64,000 nt of DNA from Chitinophaga sp. CB10 (GCA_001870995.2 MLAV02000018.1:1-64000), one strand, 5' to 3'; counted from the stretch's first letter, positions 1-8,672 are shown. Notes: a model not told the origin generated them from the letters alone. Made by a program: numbers and translations.

Positions 1-63
1 GGAGCTTGACTGTGTCACAATTATCAATTATTTTTGGTGAGCGGCTGAAATTACGATTGTAAA

Positions 64-990
64 TTAAATCTTGACACAGTTTATTTTACACTCCCTGTTT
101 ACACACTTTGTGAGACAGTCCCCTCCATTGGAAATTACTCTTTTCTTGTTCACATAAATACCATCCACTGCTAGCTTAACACCAGACGAACTCTTTCCCA
201 CTTCATCTCCAGATGTATTTGTTGTATAAAACAGTTGCGCACTTGCATTAACCTTGGCCTTGCCTACGTCCGCACTCAATTTTGGTCAAACGACAAAGTA
301 CTTTGAGTTCCACTTTCACTTACTGTAGTTTTTTGCGATCCTTCCACAGGTATATCTCCCAATATTGCACTAATAGCATTCTTCTGTTCAGATTTACCAA
401 CTGATTTACTAGAAACGCTCAATTGAACCGGCCATTCTCCATTTACAAACAAATTTTCAAGGGAGCCAATTTTCATTGAAGCTTTAGACTCGGAAATTGT
501 AACTGTTCCACTCGCTTCCGCGGGTCCTGCTTTTGCTGCAATTTTATCTTCTGTTGAAATATGAACTTCTCCTTCAAATTTGAATACATCTGTTACCTTA
601 TCCACTATTCTTCCGAATCCTTGGAAATATTCCTTAAATCCGGCAGTGATAACCGACCATGGGTGGCCCCCTCCTAGTCCAGGTTGCATACCATCTGGAT
701 CAATAAATCGGATTGTATTATCGAAGGTATAATTATATTGAGAATGCCTGCGCATACTATCCGATAATGGATCTATGGTAGACCACCTACCTATCTGTAC
801 ATCATACATTCTTGCACCATAATCATACCACTCCAACCCACTGCCATCTCCAAACTCCTTACTCTGCAACTCCTTACCATTATACTTCAAGCTGTTCTGC
901 ACATAATTCGGTCCGGTCAATTCCGTAGTACTAATCCCCGCCATCGTCAACCCAAACGGATAATAATGCGTCTCCTCCAGTGCCACCGGG
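64..990 (-). pseudogene. Rhs C-terminal fragment with unknown toxin tip (module A), frameshifted
   Basis: The fragment begins in the conserved Rhs core (EETHYYPFGLTMAG, then YNGKELQSKEFGDGSG, WYDYGARMYD and IDPDG) with no Rhs N-terminus attached, so it is a displaced 3' end. After the core comes a tip of about 200 residues that I do not recognise. The reading frame ends near 276 in a short A run; adding one A there joins FDQ to K-LSADVGKAKVNAS and the frame then continues to a stop at 64. I read this as a single-base homopolymer frameshift. The core starts within about 16 nt of the end of the lipoprotein gene of the previous module, as expected for cassette-wise rearrangement. The immunity partner is not visible before the window edge. 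Confidence 0.75.
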
Positions 991-1001
991 GAAAGGCAAA
1001 G

Positions 1002-1493
1002 TTATCTCCCAAAATCTTCCAGCGAAATTTTTGTCGGCTTATAATAACGAATCCTGTACTTCTCATCAACCATCATATTCAGAATATCATATATTTTCAC
1101 CAACTGATCCTGCTTATAATTTGCGGTGTACACTTTCTTAGTTTTGTTACCCACCATTAAAATGATACTCTTTCTATCGCCGTCTTCAATATGCCTGTTA
1201 ATATATTCTTCTTTTAACGTGTCAATATCAAAAGAAGCCAGATGATCACATAGCAATAACGATACGCTATCTGTTAATTTCCCCACAAGCAGGAGACTGT
1301 CCGGTTTTCCGCTAATTCCATCGTAAAATGTCACCTTCAGGCTATCGTTTTCCACTATATAATTCAAGGTGTACGCCATTGAATAATTATGTGAGGATAT
1401 TTCCAAGTGATAGGTCAGATTGCAAGGGTTCATTACTGGTTTCGTACGACATGCCATTAACAGCGTTAAAAGTAAAATCAAAGTTATTCTCAT
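1002..1493 (-). CDS. Small lipoprotein, candidate immunity protein for the M91-type tip
   Basis: A protein of 163 residues with a lipoprotein signal ending in LLMAC, so Cys-15 is the likely lipidated residue. The start is the ATG at 1493, which lies one base after the stop of the M91-like toxin tip; a longer reading to 1529 would overlap the toxin and weaken the signal peptide. The body is hydrophilic with no domain I recognise. Its place immediately behind a polymorphic toxin tip, and lipid anchoring that would put it at the periplasm where an incoming toxin might be met, suggest an immunity protein. That role is inferred from context only. Unlike the toxin, the gene is intact. Confidence 0.7.
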   Translation of the reverse strand: MRITLILLLTLLMACRTKPVMNPCNLTYHLEISSHNYSMAYTLNYIVENDSLKVTFYDGISGKPDSLLLVGKLTDSVSLLLCDHLASFDIDTLKEEYINRHIEDGDRKSIILMVGNKTKKVYTANYKQDQLVKIYDILNMMVDEKYRIRYYKPTKISLEDFGR

Positions 1494-1494
1494 C

Positions 1495-2720
1495 TTACGG
1501 CAGTATTCTCGGTGTAATATTGTGTTCACATCTTAGTCTGCTTTCCTCTTCCCTGGTGTTTGTTTCTTCAAATTCCAGCACCCGAGGATTATTTTTTACT
1601 TCCGGGTCAAGTTTGCCGGTTGAGGCGCCATTTCTTTGGCCTTTATTCATATGTCTGGCATGGATAAACTCATTCCCTAGCCCTATAAACGCAGGTCTTG
1701 CGCTTCCTCCCTTGACATCCACACCACCACTCGTTTCATATGGATTAAAGCTAACGACAGTATTGGCTCCTTCCCCATTTGCCCGGTACTAGTCAAATAT
1801 GACTTACTTTCTTCACCGTCAAATGGGCGGGGTTCCATTACCATCCAGATTTTCAGTTACAACATTTAATTTCTCAGATGTAATAAGATCATGCACTAAC
1901 TGGGTACCAAATTCCTTCTCCCCTTTACCTGTGGAGACTATACTACTCTTCTCAACCGTTCCAATACTTACCGCCGACAATGCTTCAGCGCTTGAGGCTA
2001 ACACCACTTTTCCGTTACTTAACATAGCCAATGGTTCGGTGGTCATCTTTTGAATATCAGCGAACGTTTTCTGCATGGATGCAGCATCTCCCCGTAATAT
2101 AATATCGGTCGGAGCCAGCCCATCAGGATCAATAAATCTAAGCGGATTATCGAAAGCATATGCATATGGGCTCCAGCGCCGCGACTTTTCACCTAAAGGA
2201 TCAATAACCCACCAATGTCCTACCTGATGATCATACATCCTTGCCTCATAGTCGTACCACTCGACGCCGGACTCATCCTCAAATTCGTTACTCTGCAATT
2301 CCTTGCCATTATATTTATTTCGGTTAACCAATTTCTGAGAAAATGCTTTTGAACTAATCCCCCGCCATCGTCAACCCAAACGGATAATAATGCGTTTCCT
2401 CCAGCACCGGGCCACTCATTTGCGCCACCATCAGGTTATCAAAGAACACCTCCTGCGGACTTTCATTACTGGTGTAAACATACAAAAATCTGCTCTTTTT
2501 CATGACCATCTTCTCTTGAGAAAGGGTCTGCAACTGATCAGGCTCGGCTTTCACCTGTTTCACCCCGCTATTTTGCTCCACCATTTTAAACTGATCGTCA
2601 AATAAAACGTAGTTCAGGTAAGCTTTCGGCTTGCCGGGTTGCTGATTGGGGTTCTTTTCTTTCAGCTTGCGATAATCATTGTTATAGAAATTGGCGTTGA
2701 AGGGCGTACTTGCAAAATAC
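1495..2720 (-). pseudogene. Rhs C-terminal fragment with M91/NleD-like metallopeptidase tip (module B)
   Basis: The Rhs core is followed by a metallopeptidase-type tip (ERPAFIGLGHELIHA-like in the family). Here the motif reads GLGNEFIHARH: the first zinc His of HExxH is Asn, one base from His (AAT versus CAT). Downstream EETNTREEESRLRCEH matches the conserved family tail. The gene is broken at least three times: an extra base in a C run near 2353 (five Cs where module A has four), a frameshift near 1825 and another near 1793, plus an in-frame TAG near 2715 where Rhs similarity starts. M91-type effectors are zinc proteases; this copy cannot be functional as read. It directly precedes an intact lipoprotein gene. 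Confidence 0.8.
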
Positions 2721-2789
2721 TAAGGCTCAGAAAGCCTTTAACCCGTAACGACTATACACTTTTCATTGGTTCTTAAACGTACCTATAAA

Positions 2790-2828
2790 AACAGCGAAGC
2801 CGCAGAAAAAATCTGCGGCTTCGCTGTT
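2790..2828 (-). terminator. Intrinsic terminator after module C immunity gene
   Basis: A perfect 17-bp inverted repeat (arms 2790-2806 and 2812-2828) with a five-base loop sits exactly at the end of the broken immunity gene. On the minus strand it is followed by only a short T stretch. The preserved perfect stem marks the old end of the module C toxin-immunity unit. Confidence 0.75.
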
Positions 2829-3154
2829 TATCTCTTTCGCTTTTTGTATTTCTTATCATACCAGTCATGCCACTTCCGTAAATCTCCCTTTGTAAAATCA
2901 AACTGCCCAAAATATGTAACTTTTCCGGATGAAGGGATTCCGGTCTCATCCCTCATAAACCGAACACAATTAATTCATCCATATAGGGTATCATTGGGCG
3001 ATGCAGCAACCAGTGAGTCCATTATCCTAAAATAATAAGCACGCTCAACATTCTTTTTGGAAGTATTTATATAATAGTTATCAACCTGGCCATACATAAT
3101 ATTAGGCACAAAAAAGCACAGTATTAGTATTCTAAAAACCCGGCCTACAGACAA
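2828..3154 (-). pseudogene. Broken immunity-type gene of module C (internal stop)
   Basis: Reads from a TTG at 3154 just after the module C toxin stop. It has a signal-peptide-like start (RILILCFFVPNIMYGQ), then an in-frame TGA near 2974 after SPNDTLYG. The same frame continues without further stops to TAA at 2828, ending in GDLRKWHDWYDKKYKKRKR. The tail (TGI...LRKWHDWY) resembles the broken gene at 7740-8025 (TGI...LDKWHKWY), so both belong to one small family that follows Rhs tips. I infer an immunity role from position. No protein name can be given. Confidence 0.65.
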
Positions 3155-3167
3155 CTTAGCTTTACAT

Positions 3168-4440
3168 TTACTTTTTGGGCGTAACCGTAACATTCGCAAT
3201 ATTTTTTTTAATAATATTAAAGTCCACTATATACCTTGTCCCTTCCTTATTATATTGCTGGGATATAGTACCATTACCAGTTCTGGGATCATATGTCGAA
3301 TTTTGTCTCGCATTTTCATTTCTTGTAGTTCCATTAATTGAATTTTCTACTTTAATTCCCTGATCATGTGCTTGTAAAGGTGACATACCTTTTACTTGTG
3401 TTTGATACCCTTCATTTATTTCATGACCTAAAGCCGCAGCAGAAGATACTACACCATTTCCTTTATCTAATTGTTTCACATCAGCAACGTCTATTTTTTG
3501 GACCTGCCCATTACTATTATCACCTATAATATATTGTGAACTTCCATTATCTAAGCCTATCAACACATCGTTTGCGCCATTAAAAGCGCCATTTACAGCA
3601 TCATAAAAAGCTTGTTGCTGACTATTCATGGAACCTTTGGCATCTTTATTCTCTGCTAAGGACATTACCGGAGAACCGTCTTCTGCTATCCTTGTCTGAA
3701 CGGTGTAGAATCCACCTAGAGCCTGATTTACCATGCCTACAAATTCTCCTGTTGAGGTTTTGTCATTCGGATTCATTGTAACAGCAATTACACTATCACC
3801 ATTAATATCAACATACTTCAGTGGATTATTTATAGCATATTGATATGGATTGAAGTTAACATACTTATCGGCAAATCGATCATGTACATGAAAACGTCCA
3901 ATTTGTGCATCATACATCCTCGCCACATAGTCATACCACTATAACCCTGAACCATCTCCGAACTCCTTATTTTGTAACTCTTTCCCGTTATACTTAAGTC
4001 TATTCTCCGGATAGTTCTTCCCCACCAACGCATTCGCACTAATCTCCGCCATCGTGAGCCCAAACGGATAATAATGCGTTTCCTCCAACAATGGCCCCGC
4101 ATCTAAATTTACAAAAAGGTTATCAAAATATACATCCTGCGCCGTTTCATTAGACGTATAAACATACAAATACCTTGACTTCTCTACAGGTATCTCATTC
4201 ATAGTCAATGCTTGCAGGGCATCCGGCTCTCATTTCGCCTGGCGGATACCACTGTTGTTGTCCACCATCCGGAAGTTATCGTCGAACAGTACATAGTTTA
4301 AATAGGCCTTCGGCTTATCTGGACAATTCTAATTCGGTTCTTTTTCCTTTAAACGGGAATAGTCATTATTATAGAAATTACTATTGAATGGACTAATTGT
4401 TCATTGATAACCTAATCCGCCTTTCGGGTATCCTCATAAG
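3168..4440 (-). pseudogene. Rhs C-terminal fragment with GHExxE putative peptidase tip (module C)
   Basis: Contains the longest Rhs core piece of the array (from FYNNDYSRLKEK through EETHYYPFGLTMAE to WYDYVARMYDAQIGR), then a tip of about 200 residues ending at 3168. The core is interrupted by in-frame stops near 4400, 4330, 4228 and 3943, each one base from a sense codon. The tip itself is open and carries AALGHEINEGYQ followed by SPLQAHDQGIKVEN, an HExxE...H arrangement that could be metal binding; this is a guess from the motif. As read, the toxin tip has lost its delivery protein. The broken immunity-type gene follows within 15 bp. Confidence 0.75.
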
Positions 4441-4447
4441 TTGGCGT

Positions 4448-4915
4448 CTAGCGGTATTGCAGATCGTGCATTAAAATAACAACTCCGTAATCTCTATAGA
4501 AGATTATGCCTTTCTCTTTATAGTATTCCGGATGATTCACTATAATAAATCTTGTTGCAGTATCACTGCTATAGCTTTGTACTCTGCCTGTTAAAAGGCT
4601 TCCTATAAAAACATATAAAGTATTGTAAGTTTTTTGATAGCTGTTAATATGTGGATGGAATTGGCTGAGGACCGTTAGTACTGCTTCGTTGTTATTTATG
4701 GCCCCAGAAAGTACCATTGCATCATTATTTCCTAAAGCACGTCCTAGACTGGCCGCTTTTTGCCTTAAATCTACTACTTGGCTTGCCGAGCCTCCATTTT
4801 TACTAATAGTAGCCCCGATTTCCTTCATTAGTCCCTTCAATTATCAGCTGCCATTGCCCGCAAATACCAGCGATGGACCTATCTTTTCCCTCCTTCACGA
4901 GCAGCCAGCCTGGCA
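4448..4915 (-). pseudogene. Orphan Rhs tip of unknown function (module D')
   Basis: An open stretch of about 130 codons (KEIGATISKNGGSASQ through YRDYGVVILMHDLQYR) has no credible start: directly upstream the frame is closed by TGA TAA, and the sequence before that reads as KIGPSLVFAGNGS in a neighbouring frame. Two small indels would join the parts into one tip. No Rhs core precedes it, so it is a tip stranded by deletion. I do not recognise the domain. A stretch VLILM near the end and the Gly/Ser-rich start give no function. Confidence 0.5.
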
Positions 4916-4942
4916 CTAAAAAGGCGTATGACCGATAATAAT

Positions 4943-4973
4943 AATAAGCCGCGGGCAATGCCTGCGGCTTATT
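4943..4973 (-). terminator. Intrinsic terminator after the SUKH gene
   Basis: Arms AATAAGCCGC (4943-4952) and GCGGCTTATT (4964-4973) form a 10-bp stem just past the stop of the SUKH gene on the minus strand. The T run is weak, so efficiency is uncertain. Confidence 0.7.
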
Positions 4974-4983
4974 TATAAAAAAG

Positions 4984-5577
4984 TTAAAAATTGGATTCAT
5001 CGTCTTTCCAATACAATGATCGGGGATTTCGTTGTTCACAAATTTCAAATTCAAGATTAGTATCAATTAGCAATTCACGATTCTCAAAAAAATAAGCTCC
5101 CTTATTATAACATAACAATATTGAATCAACCATAGCTTCTATCGAATCATAAATGGACACAGGATCTATTGATAAATTAATTGCTGGCGAAAATAGATAA
5201 ATCATACCCCATTCCCCGGATAGCTCGTCTATATTCAATAGCAAAAAATCTCCTCCTCCATTTGTAAATACAGGAAAGTAGCTTCTACTCCAATACTTAT
5301 TTTCAATACTATCACTTTTATAAAGGTCGATAGCCGACTCTAAAGAAAAAAATATTCCAAAATCAAAAAAGATTTGCCGGGAAAAATTATTCTCATATAT
5401 ATCCCTTATCCCATTCCTCCATTTGTATAAATCATACACCGATAAGGGTAAATTTATTCCTATTTTATCTATTTGAGTTTTTATTTCCGCCTCTGAAATC
5501 CCAGGCTGAAGGATCTCTAATACATAGGCATCATATTTCAATAAATACGAAGTAATTTGGTCTAATGCTTGTTTCAT
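4984..5577 (-). CDS. SMI1/KNR4 (SUKH) family immunity protein
   Basis: A cytosolic protein of 197 residues, no signal peptide. The segment LPLSVYDLYKWRNGI is the typical SUKH signature (helix plus LYxxxNG), followed by aromatic strands (FFDFGIFFSLESAIDLY) and a NGGGDFLLLNID segment, which match the SMI1/KNR4 fold. SUKH proteins are common immunity proteins of polymorphic toxins, including nucleases. The gene starts 20 bp after the restored end of the NucA/NucB-type toxin tip, so it is very likely the matching antidote. It is intact although the toxin is frameshifted. A terminator follows directly. Confidence 0.85.
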   Translation of the reverse strand: MKQALDQITSYLLKYDAYVLEILQPGISEAEIKTQIDKIGINLPLSVYDLYKWRNGIRDIYENNFSRQIFFDFGIFFSLESAIDLYKSDSIENKYWSRSYFPVFTNGGGDFLLLNIDELSGEWGMIYLFSPAINLSIDPVSIYDSIEAMVDSILLCYNKGAYFFENRELLIDTNLEFEICEQRNPRSLYWKDDESNF

Positions 5578-5597
5578 TATTACATCAATTACATTAA

Positions 5598-6330
5598 CTA
5601 ATTAGTTATGCACCTCCCGGTAGTGGTGTACGTGCAGGAACAGGTGGCAAAATCGGTGGAATTATAGGAGGAGTGAATCTCTGTAAGAGAGATTCCAATA
5701 ATTTTAATAGAATGGGGGGCATCAGTCTGTGGTTCTGATTGTGTTGCTGGGACAGGTTCCTTTTCCACATCTGATTCCGGAATAACAATTATTTTATCCC
5801 CGTCTTTAAATCATTAGCTGTGACTAAACCACCCAAACCACCTGCTTGTATCTGTTGCTCCGATTTTGGAAAAGGAACTACATGAGACTTCTCACCACCC
5901 TCAACTGTACTTGGGAATGGATACTCATCCAGTGATTCTGTACTAGTTGGACGACGGTTATTCTTATTTTTATCGTATAAACTCAATGCATCTCTTCGCC
6001 GGGTATTTTTATTTACTTTATTGCGTTCATATGTAAGCATGATTGGATGACCCATGCTGATAGCTTCCATCGTATGGTTATATATTTTTTCAGTATGAGG
6101 CTCATTATACTTTTCCACCTTCGGATCGATTACACCCCACCTCCCTATCTGCACATCATTCATCCTTGCTCCATAATCATACAATTACATTCCTCTGCCA
6201 TCTCCGAACTCTTTCGATTGTAGTTCTTTCCCATTGTATTTCAAGCGGTTTTCAGCATAGTTACTTCCCTTCAACGCATTCGAATTTATCTCCGCCATCG
6301 TCAACCCAAATGGATAATAATTACCGTCCC
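5598..6330 (-). pseudogene. Rhs C-terminal fragment with NucA/NucB-type DNase tip (module D)
   Basis: The core piece (YPFGLTMAEI to YDYGARMNDVQIGRW) is followed by a tip with MEAISMGHPIMLTYE, DEYPFPSTVEGGEKS and SEQQIQAGG, the hallmark order of NucA/NucB-type deoxyribonucleases. Two lesions are seen: a TAA at 6184-6186 where other copies have Glu before WYDYGA/LYDYGA, and a missing A near 5806, after which restoring one A continues as DLK-DGDKIIVIPE and runs to a stop at 5598. The family cleaves DNA nonspecifically; as an Rhs tip it would be an anti-competitor toxin. The SUKH gene behind it fits an antidote. Confidence 0.8.
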
Positions 6331-6393
6331 CTTTTTACACCCGCCGCCGTTTTCAAAGAACCCGTTTTAAAGATAGCAGATTTCTCTTTTCAA

Positions 6394-6741
6394 TTGAAAA
6401 ACAAAAACTACATCGTCAGGGGCAGATGGAGTGTTACTAAACTGCGCAAACGCAAAAACTGGTCACAGGCGGACCTCGCTAAGGCCGTGGAAGCATCGTG
6501 CGACATAATCGGTAAATATGAACGTAACGAGAACAGCCCATCTATCGAGATGGCCGTTAAAATTGCCGATGCTTTCGATGTGACCATCGATTACCTCATC
6601 GACAACGGTAAATATGCTGCCTATGATAAAGATGTGATTGAACGTATTGAGGATATTCAGGCGCTTGATGCTAACACCAGGACTACACTATTTAATGTGA
6701 TTGATACCTATCTGCGAGATTACCAAGTGCATAAAGCATAA
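6394..6741 (+). CDS. XRE-family HTH transcriptional regulator, start uncertain
   Basis: The clear part is TKLRKRKNWSQADLAKAV, then IIGKYERNENSPSIEMAVKIADAF, a canonical XRE/Cro helix-turn-helix, followed by DYLIDNG and a C-terminal helical tail (RIEDIQALDANTRTTLFNVIDTYL) like that of small Bacteroidota repressors. Normally the protein begins about 8-10 residues before the first helix with ATG. Here no ATG exists; the frame runs backward into antisense Rhs debris, and the in-frame TTG at 6394 is only a guess. The native 5' end may have been replaced when Rhs fragment D ended up next to it. It is convergent with the membrane protein gene, 5 bp apart. Confidence 0.65.
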   Translation: MKNKNYIVRGRWSVTKLRKRKNWSQADLAKAVEASCDIIGKYERNENSPSIEMAVKIADAFDVTIDYLIDNGKYAAYDKDVIERIEDIQALDANTRTTLFNVIDTYLRDYQVHKA

Positions 6742-6746
6742 AACAA

Positions 6747-7232
6747 TTATTTATATTCCAATCCCCAATTATTTAATATACTGTCTGCTCTATACTTTGT
6801 AACGTTCTTCTCCTCAGTGGCAATCAAGGGATTATAATATTTATATTCCCAACCGCTTGTGTCGCTATAGCTATACCCAATAGTCAATTTCTCATATCCC
6901 CCCCCTGCTATCCTGAGATAAGTATCCCCATCATAAACTATACTTCCTGATTTTACCACTACAACCTTGGAACTTCTAAAGCTTCCACTATCGGGTCTGT
7001 TTACTGGATGCCATACCTTCGTTTCACTAAACTTGTCATTTGTCACCCAAGTATCAGGCAGCAATGCTATACCAAGCCTCGCTCGTTCTGCATTAAAGGC
7101 AACTCCATATTTTCTCCCGGGCGGGAACATTAAATAATATAACTTATCCTTAGTCAACAAAAAAATAAATGAAAATATTGTAAGCAATGGGTACCTAAAT
7201 TTATCCCTTGTCTTTCTCACTATAATAATCAT
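6747..7232 (-). CDS. Membrane-anchored small protein, candidate immunity protein of module E
   Basis: 161 residues. An N-terminal basic stretch (VRKTRDKFR) followed by one hydrophobic segment (YPLLTIFSFIFLL) predicts a signal anchor with the rest outside the cytosol. The body has repeated aromatic/Gly strands (GGGYEKLTIGYSYSDTSGWEYKYYN) and no family I know. The start at 7232 is well supported: its ATGA overlaps the stop of the remnant toxin tip, the usual coupling of a toxin and its antidote. The role as immunity protein is inferred from this arrangement. The gene is intact while the toxin remnant is broken. Confidence 0.65.
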   Translation of the reverse strand: MIIIVRKTRDKFRYPLLTIFSFIFLLTKDKLYYLMFPPGRKYGVAFNAERARLGIALLPDTWVTNDKFSETKVWHPVNRPDSGSFRSSKVVVVKSGSIVYDGDTYLRIAGGGYEKLTIGYSYSDTSGWEYKYYNPLIATEEKNVTKYRADSILNNWGLEYK

Positions 7233-7725
7233 TTAAATAATCCGTAAATAAAATCTATAACTTTTTTGGATGTACCTGTAGGCTCATTCCTATATGCCCT
7301 TCCATCCAATGCGGTCGACGCTCTTGGCGTAACGTCTATTGGAGAATTTTCCGGCAATATTCATTTACCTGCAGCTTCCATGGCCTGATCGGCACTAGCT
7401 GGCGCACCACCTGCTCCAAGAAGATCACCCCATTTACCCGGCACCTTAACAGCACCGCCTAACGGCAAAGCCCACAAACCTAATGCTTTATCTAAAAATT
7501 CACTCGTTTATTAATCCGATAATCATTATACTGAAGCTTATTGGTATTCCTGAAGCTCTCCTAATCTTTTGTTACACTTCCATCAGCGAACTCCTTCGTC
7601 TGCAACTCCTTCCCGTTGTATAAATACCTATTCTCCAACGGCCCCACCGCCTTCGTCGATATCCCACTCATCGTCAACCCAAACGGATAATAATGCGTCT
7701 CCTCCGATACCGGGTACGATTCCTA
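7229..7725 (-). pseudogene. Rhs C-terminal fragment with degraded unknown tip (module E)
   Basis: Starts with SEETHYYPFGLTMSGI and YNGKELQTKEFADGS, then degenerates. The usual WYDYGARMYD segment is missing and the frame is lost near 7560. Further on, another frame reads LDKALGLWALPLGGAVKVPGK-like sequence, interrupted by a TGA near 7355, and ends in KKVIDFIYGLFK with a stop overlapping the next gene. The tip is not recognised. Several indels and a deletion of part of the core make this the most decayed of the five core copies. Confidence 0.65.
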
Positions 7726-7739
7726 TGCCACTTCGACTT

Positions 7740-8025
7740 CCGTTTTATGTATTTCTCATACCACTTATGCCACTTATCCAAATCCTCCTTTTTTACAGGT
7801 TAATCGTCCCAAATAATTACCGTCCGCGGTTGCCTCTATACCAGTGATCTTTTCCATTAATTTAATCGAGGAAGGACAGAATATTATTTCCCCTGCTGTT
7901 GCGTTTGCAGTAGAATCTAACACATAAAGATGATACCCAATCAGTTTCAAATCGCTTCGATCAATTTTCTGTGCGCTATATGTTGTTGTATAAAATATTA
8001 AACAACAGACAAAAACATATTTCAA
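7740..8025 (-). pseudogene. Frameshifted immunity-type gene, relative of the 2828-3154 gene
   Basis: A TTG at 8025 opens a short secreted protein (FVCCLIFYTTTYSAQ signal). The frame ends early at KKGGFG; dropping one base in the A/G-rich stretch near 7795 gives KK-EDLDKWHKWYEKY, matching the LRKWHDWYDKKY tail of the broken gene at 2828-3154. Both follow toxin tips. Its restored frame has no stop of its own and runs into Rhs core of module E near 7720, so its true end was lost in the rearrangement. Confidence 0.6.
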
Positions 8026-8026
8026 A

Positions 8027-8255
8027 TTATTTAAATTGAAATACTGACACTTTCTTCGTTACTGAATTATCCAGGTCTTTTGCAGATGCTGTAATACCTC
8101 AATCGGTGATATTTAGTCTACATGGTCGCATGCCAACAATCTTTTCAAGATACAGGAAACCTACCTAAACTATGTTAGTACTGATCTAGCACAGGTTAAA
8201 AACTTAAGAACAGAAGTCAGTTATATATCCCATTGCAACCAGAAACACATACCTG
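8027..8255 (-). other. Decayed DNA holding the last residues of another toxin tip
   Basis: Between the 8256-8672 gene and the immunity remnant no gene is open. On the minus strand 8027-8096 reads as a C-terminal tail (ITASAKDLDNSVTKKVSVF) that stops one base before the TTG of the next gene, the same toxin-then-antidote spacing as elsewhere in the array. The rest (8097-8255) shows nothing I can identify. Confidence 0.4.
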
Positions 8256-8672
8256 TTAATACGCTGCCACTCTATTCTCAAACAGCCGGTTCATCGCACT
8301 CCACTCCTCCGCACTAACCGCCTTCCTCCTCAAATTAGCCACATGCTTACCATCTACCAGCAACTTAATCACATTATGGCCCTTCTTTACAATCACCTTA
8401 TCCAAGGTTACATTGATAGGTAATTTCTTATAGATGGACATGTTGACGAACGATAAACTTAATTCCTGCTCATTCACTCCCATGGTGAGGACTTCATTTA
8501 AATTCATCCGCAATAACAAAATGGAAGATAGCCCCAATATCATAGAAACAAGGGCCATTTTAGAAGAAAAATCCATTTTCAATAAATACAATGCCACACC
8601 CAATACTGTAAAAAAAATTAAGGCTCTGATAGCAACAGCCTCCATATAAACAGGCTTAAACTTAAAGAACAT
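8256..8672 (-). CDS. Small two-helix membrane protein, unknown function
   Basis: 138 residues with two hydrophobic segments at about residues 12-30 and 38-55, then a hydrophilic domain (IVKKGHNVIKLLVDGKHVANLRRKAVS) ending in SAEEWSAMNRLFENR. The layout resembles small bPH-like or DUF membrane proteins of Bacteroidota that act as cytosolic-facing domains, but I cannot assign a family. It stands upstream of the Rhs debris in the same direction, with no partner in evident translational coupling. Start is the first ATG; MEAVAIR nine residues later is an alternative. Confidence 0.65.
   Translation of the reverse strand: MFFKFKPVYMEAVAIRALIFFTVLGVALYLLKMDFSSKMALVSMILGLSSILLLRMNLNEVLTMGVNEQELSLSFVNMSIYKKLPINVTLDKVIVKKGHNVIKLLVDGKHVANLRRKAVSAEEWSAMNRLFENRVAAY

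Noticed and set aside
7569..7847. Plus-strand frame of 92 codons in the Rhs debris
   Set aside because: Antisense translation of Rhs core; the minus strand reads EETHYYPFGLTM.
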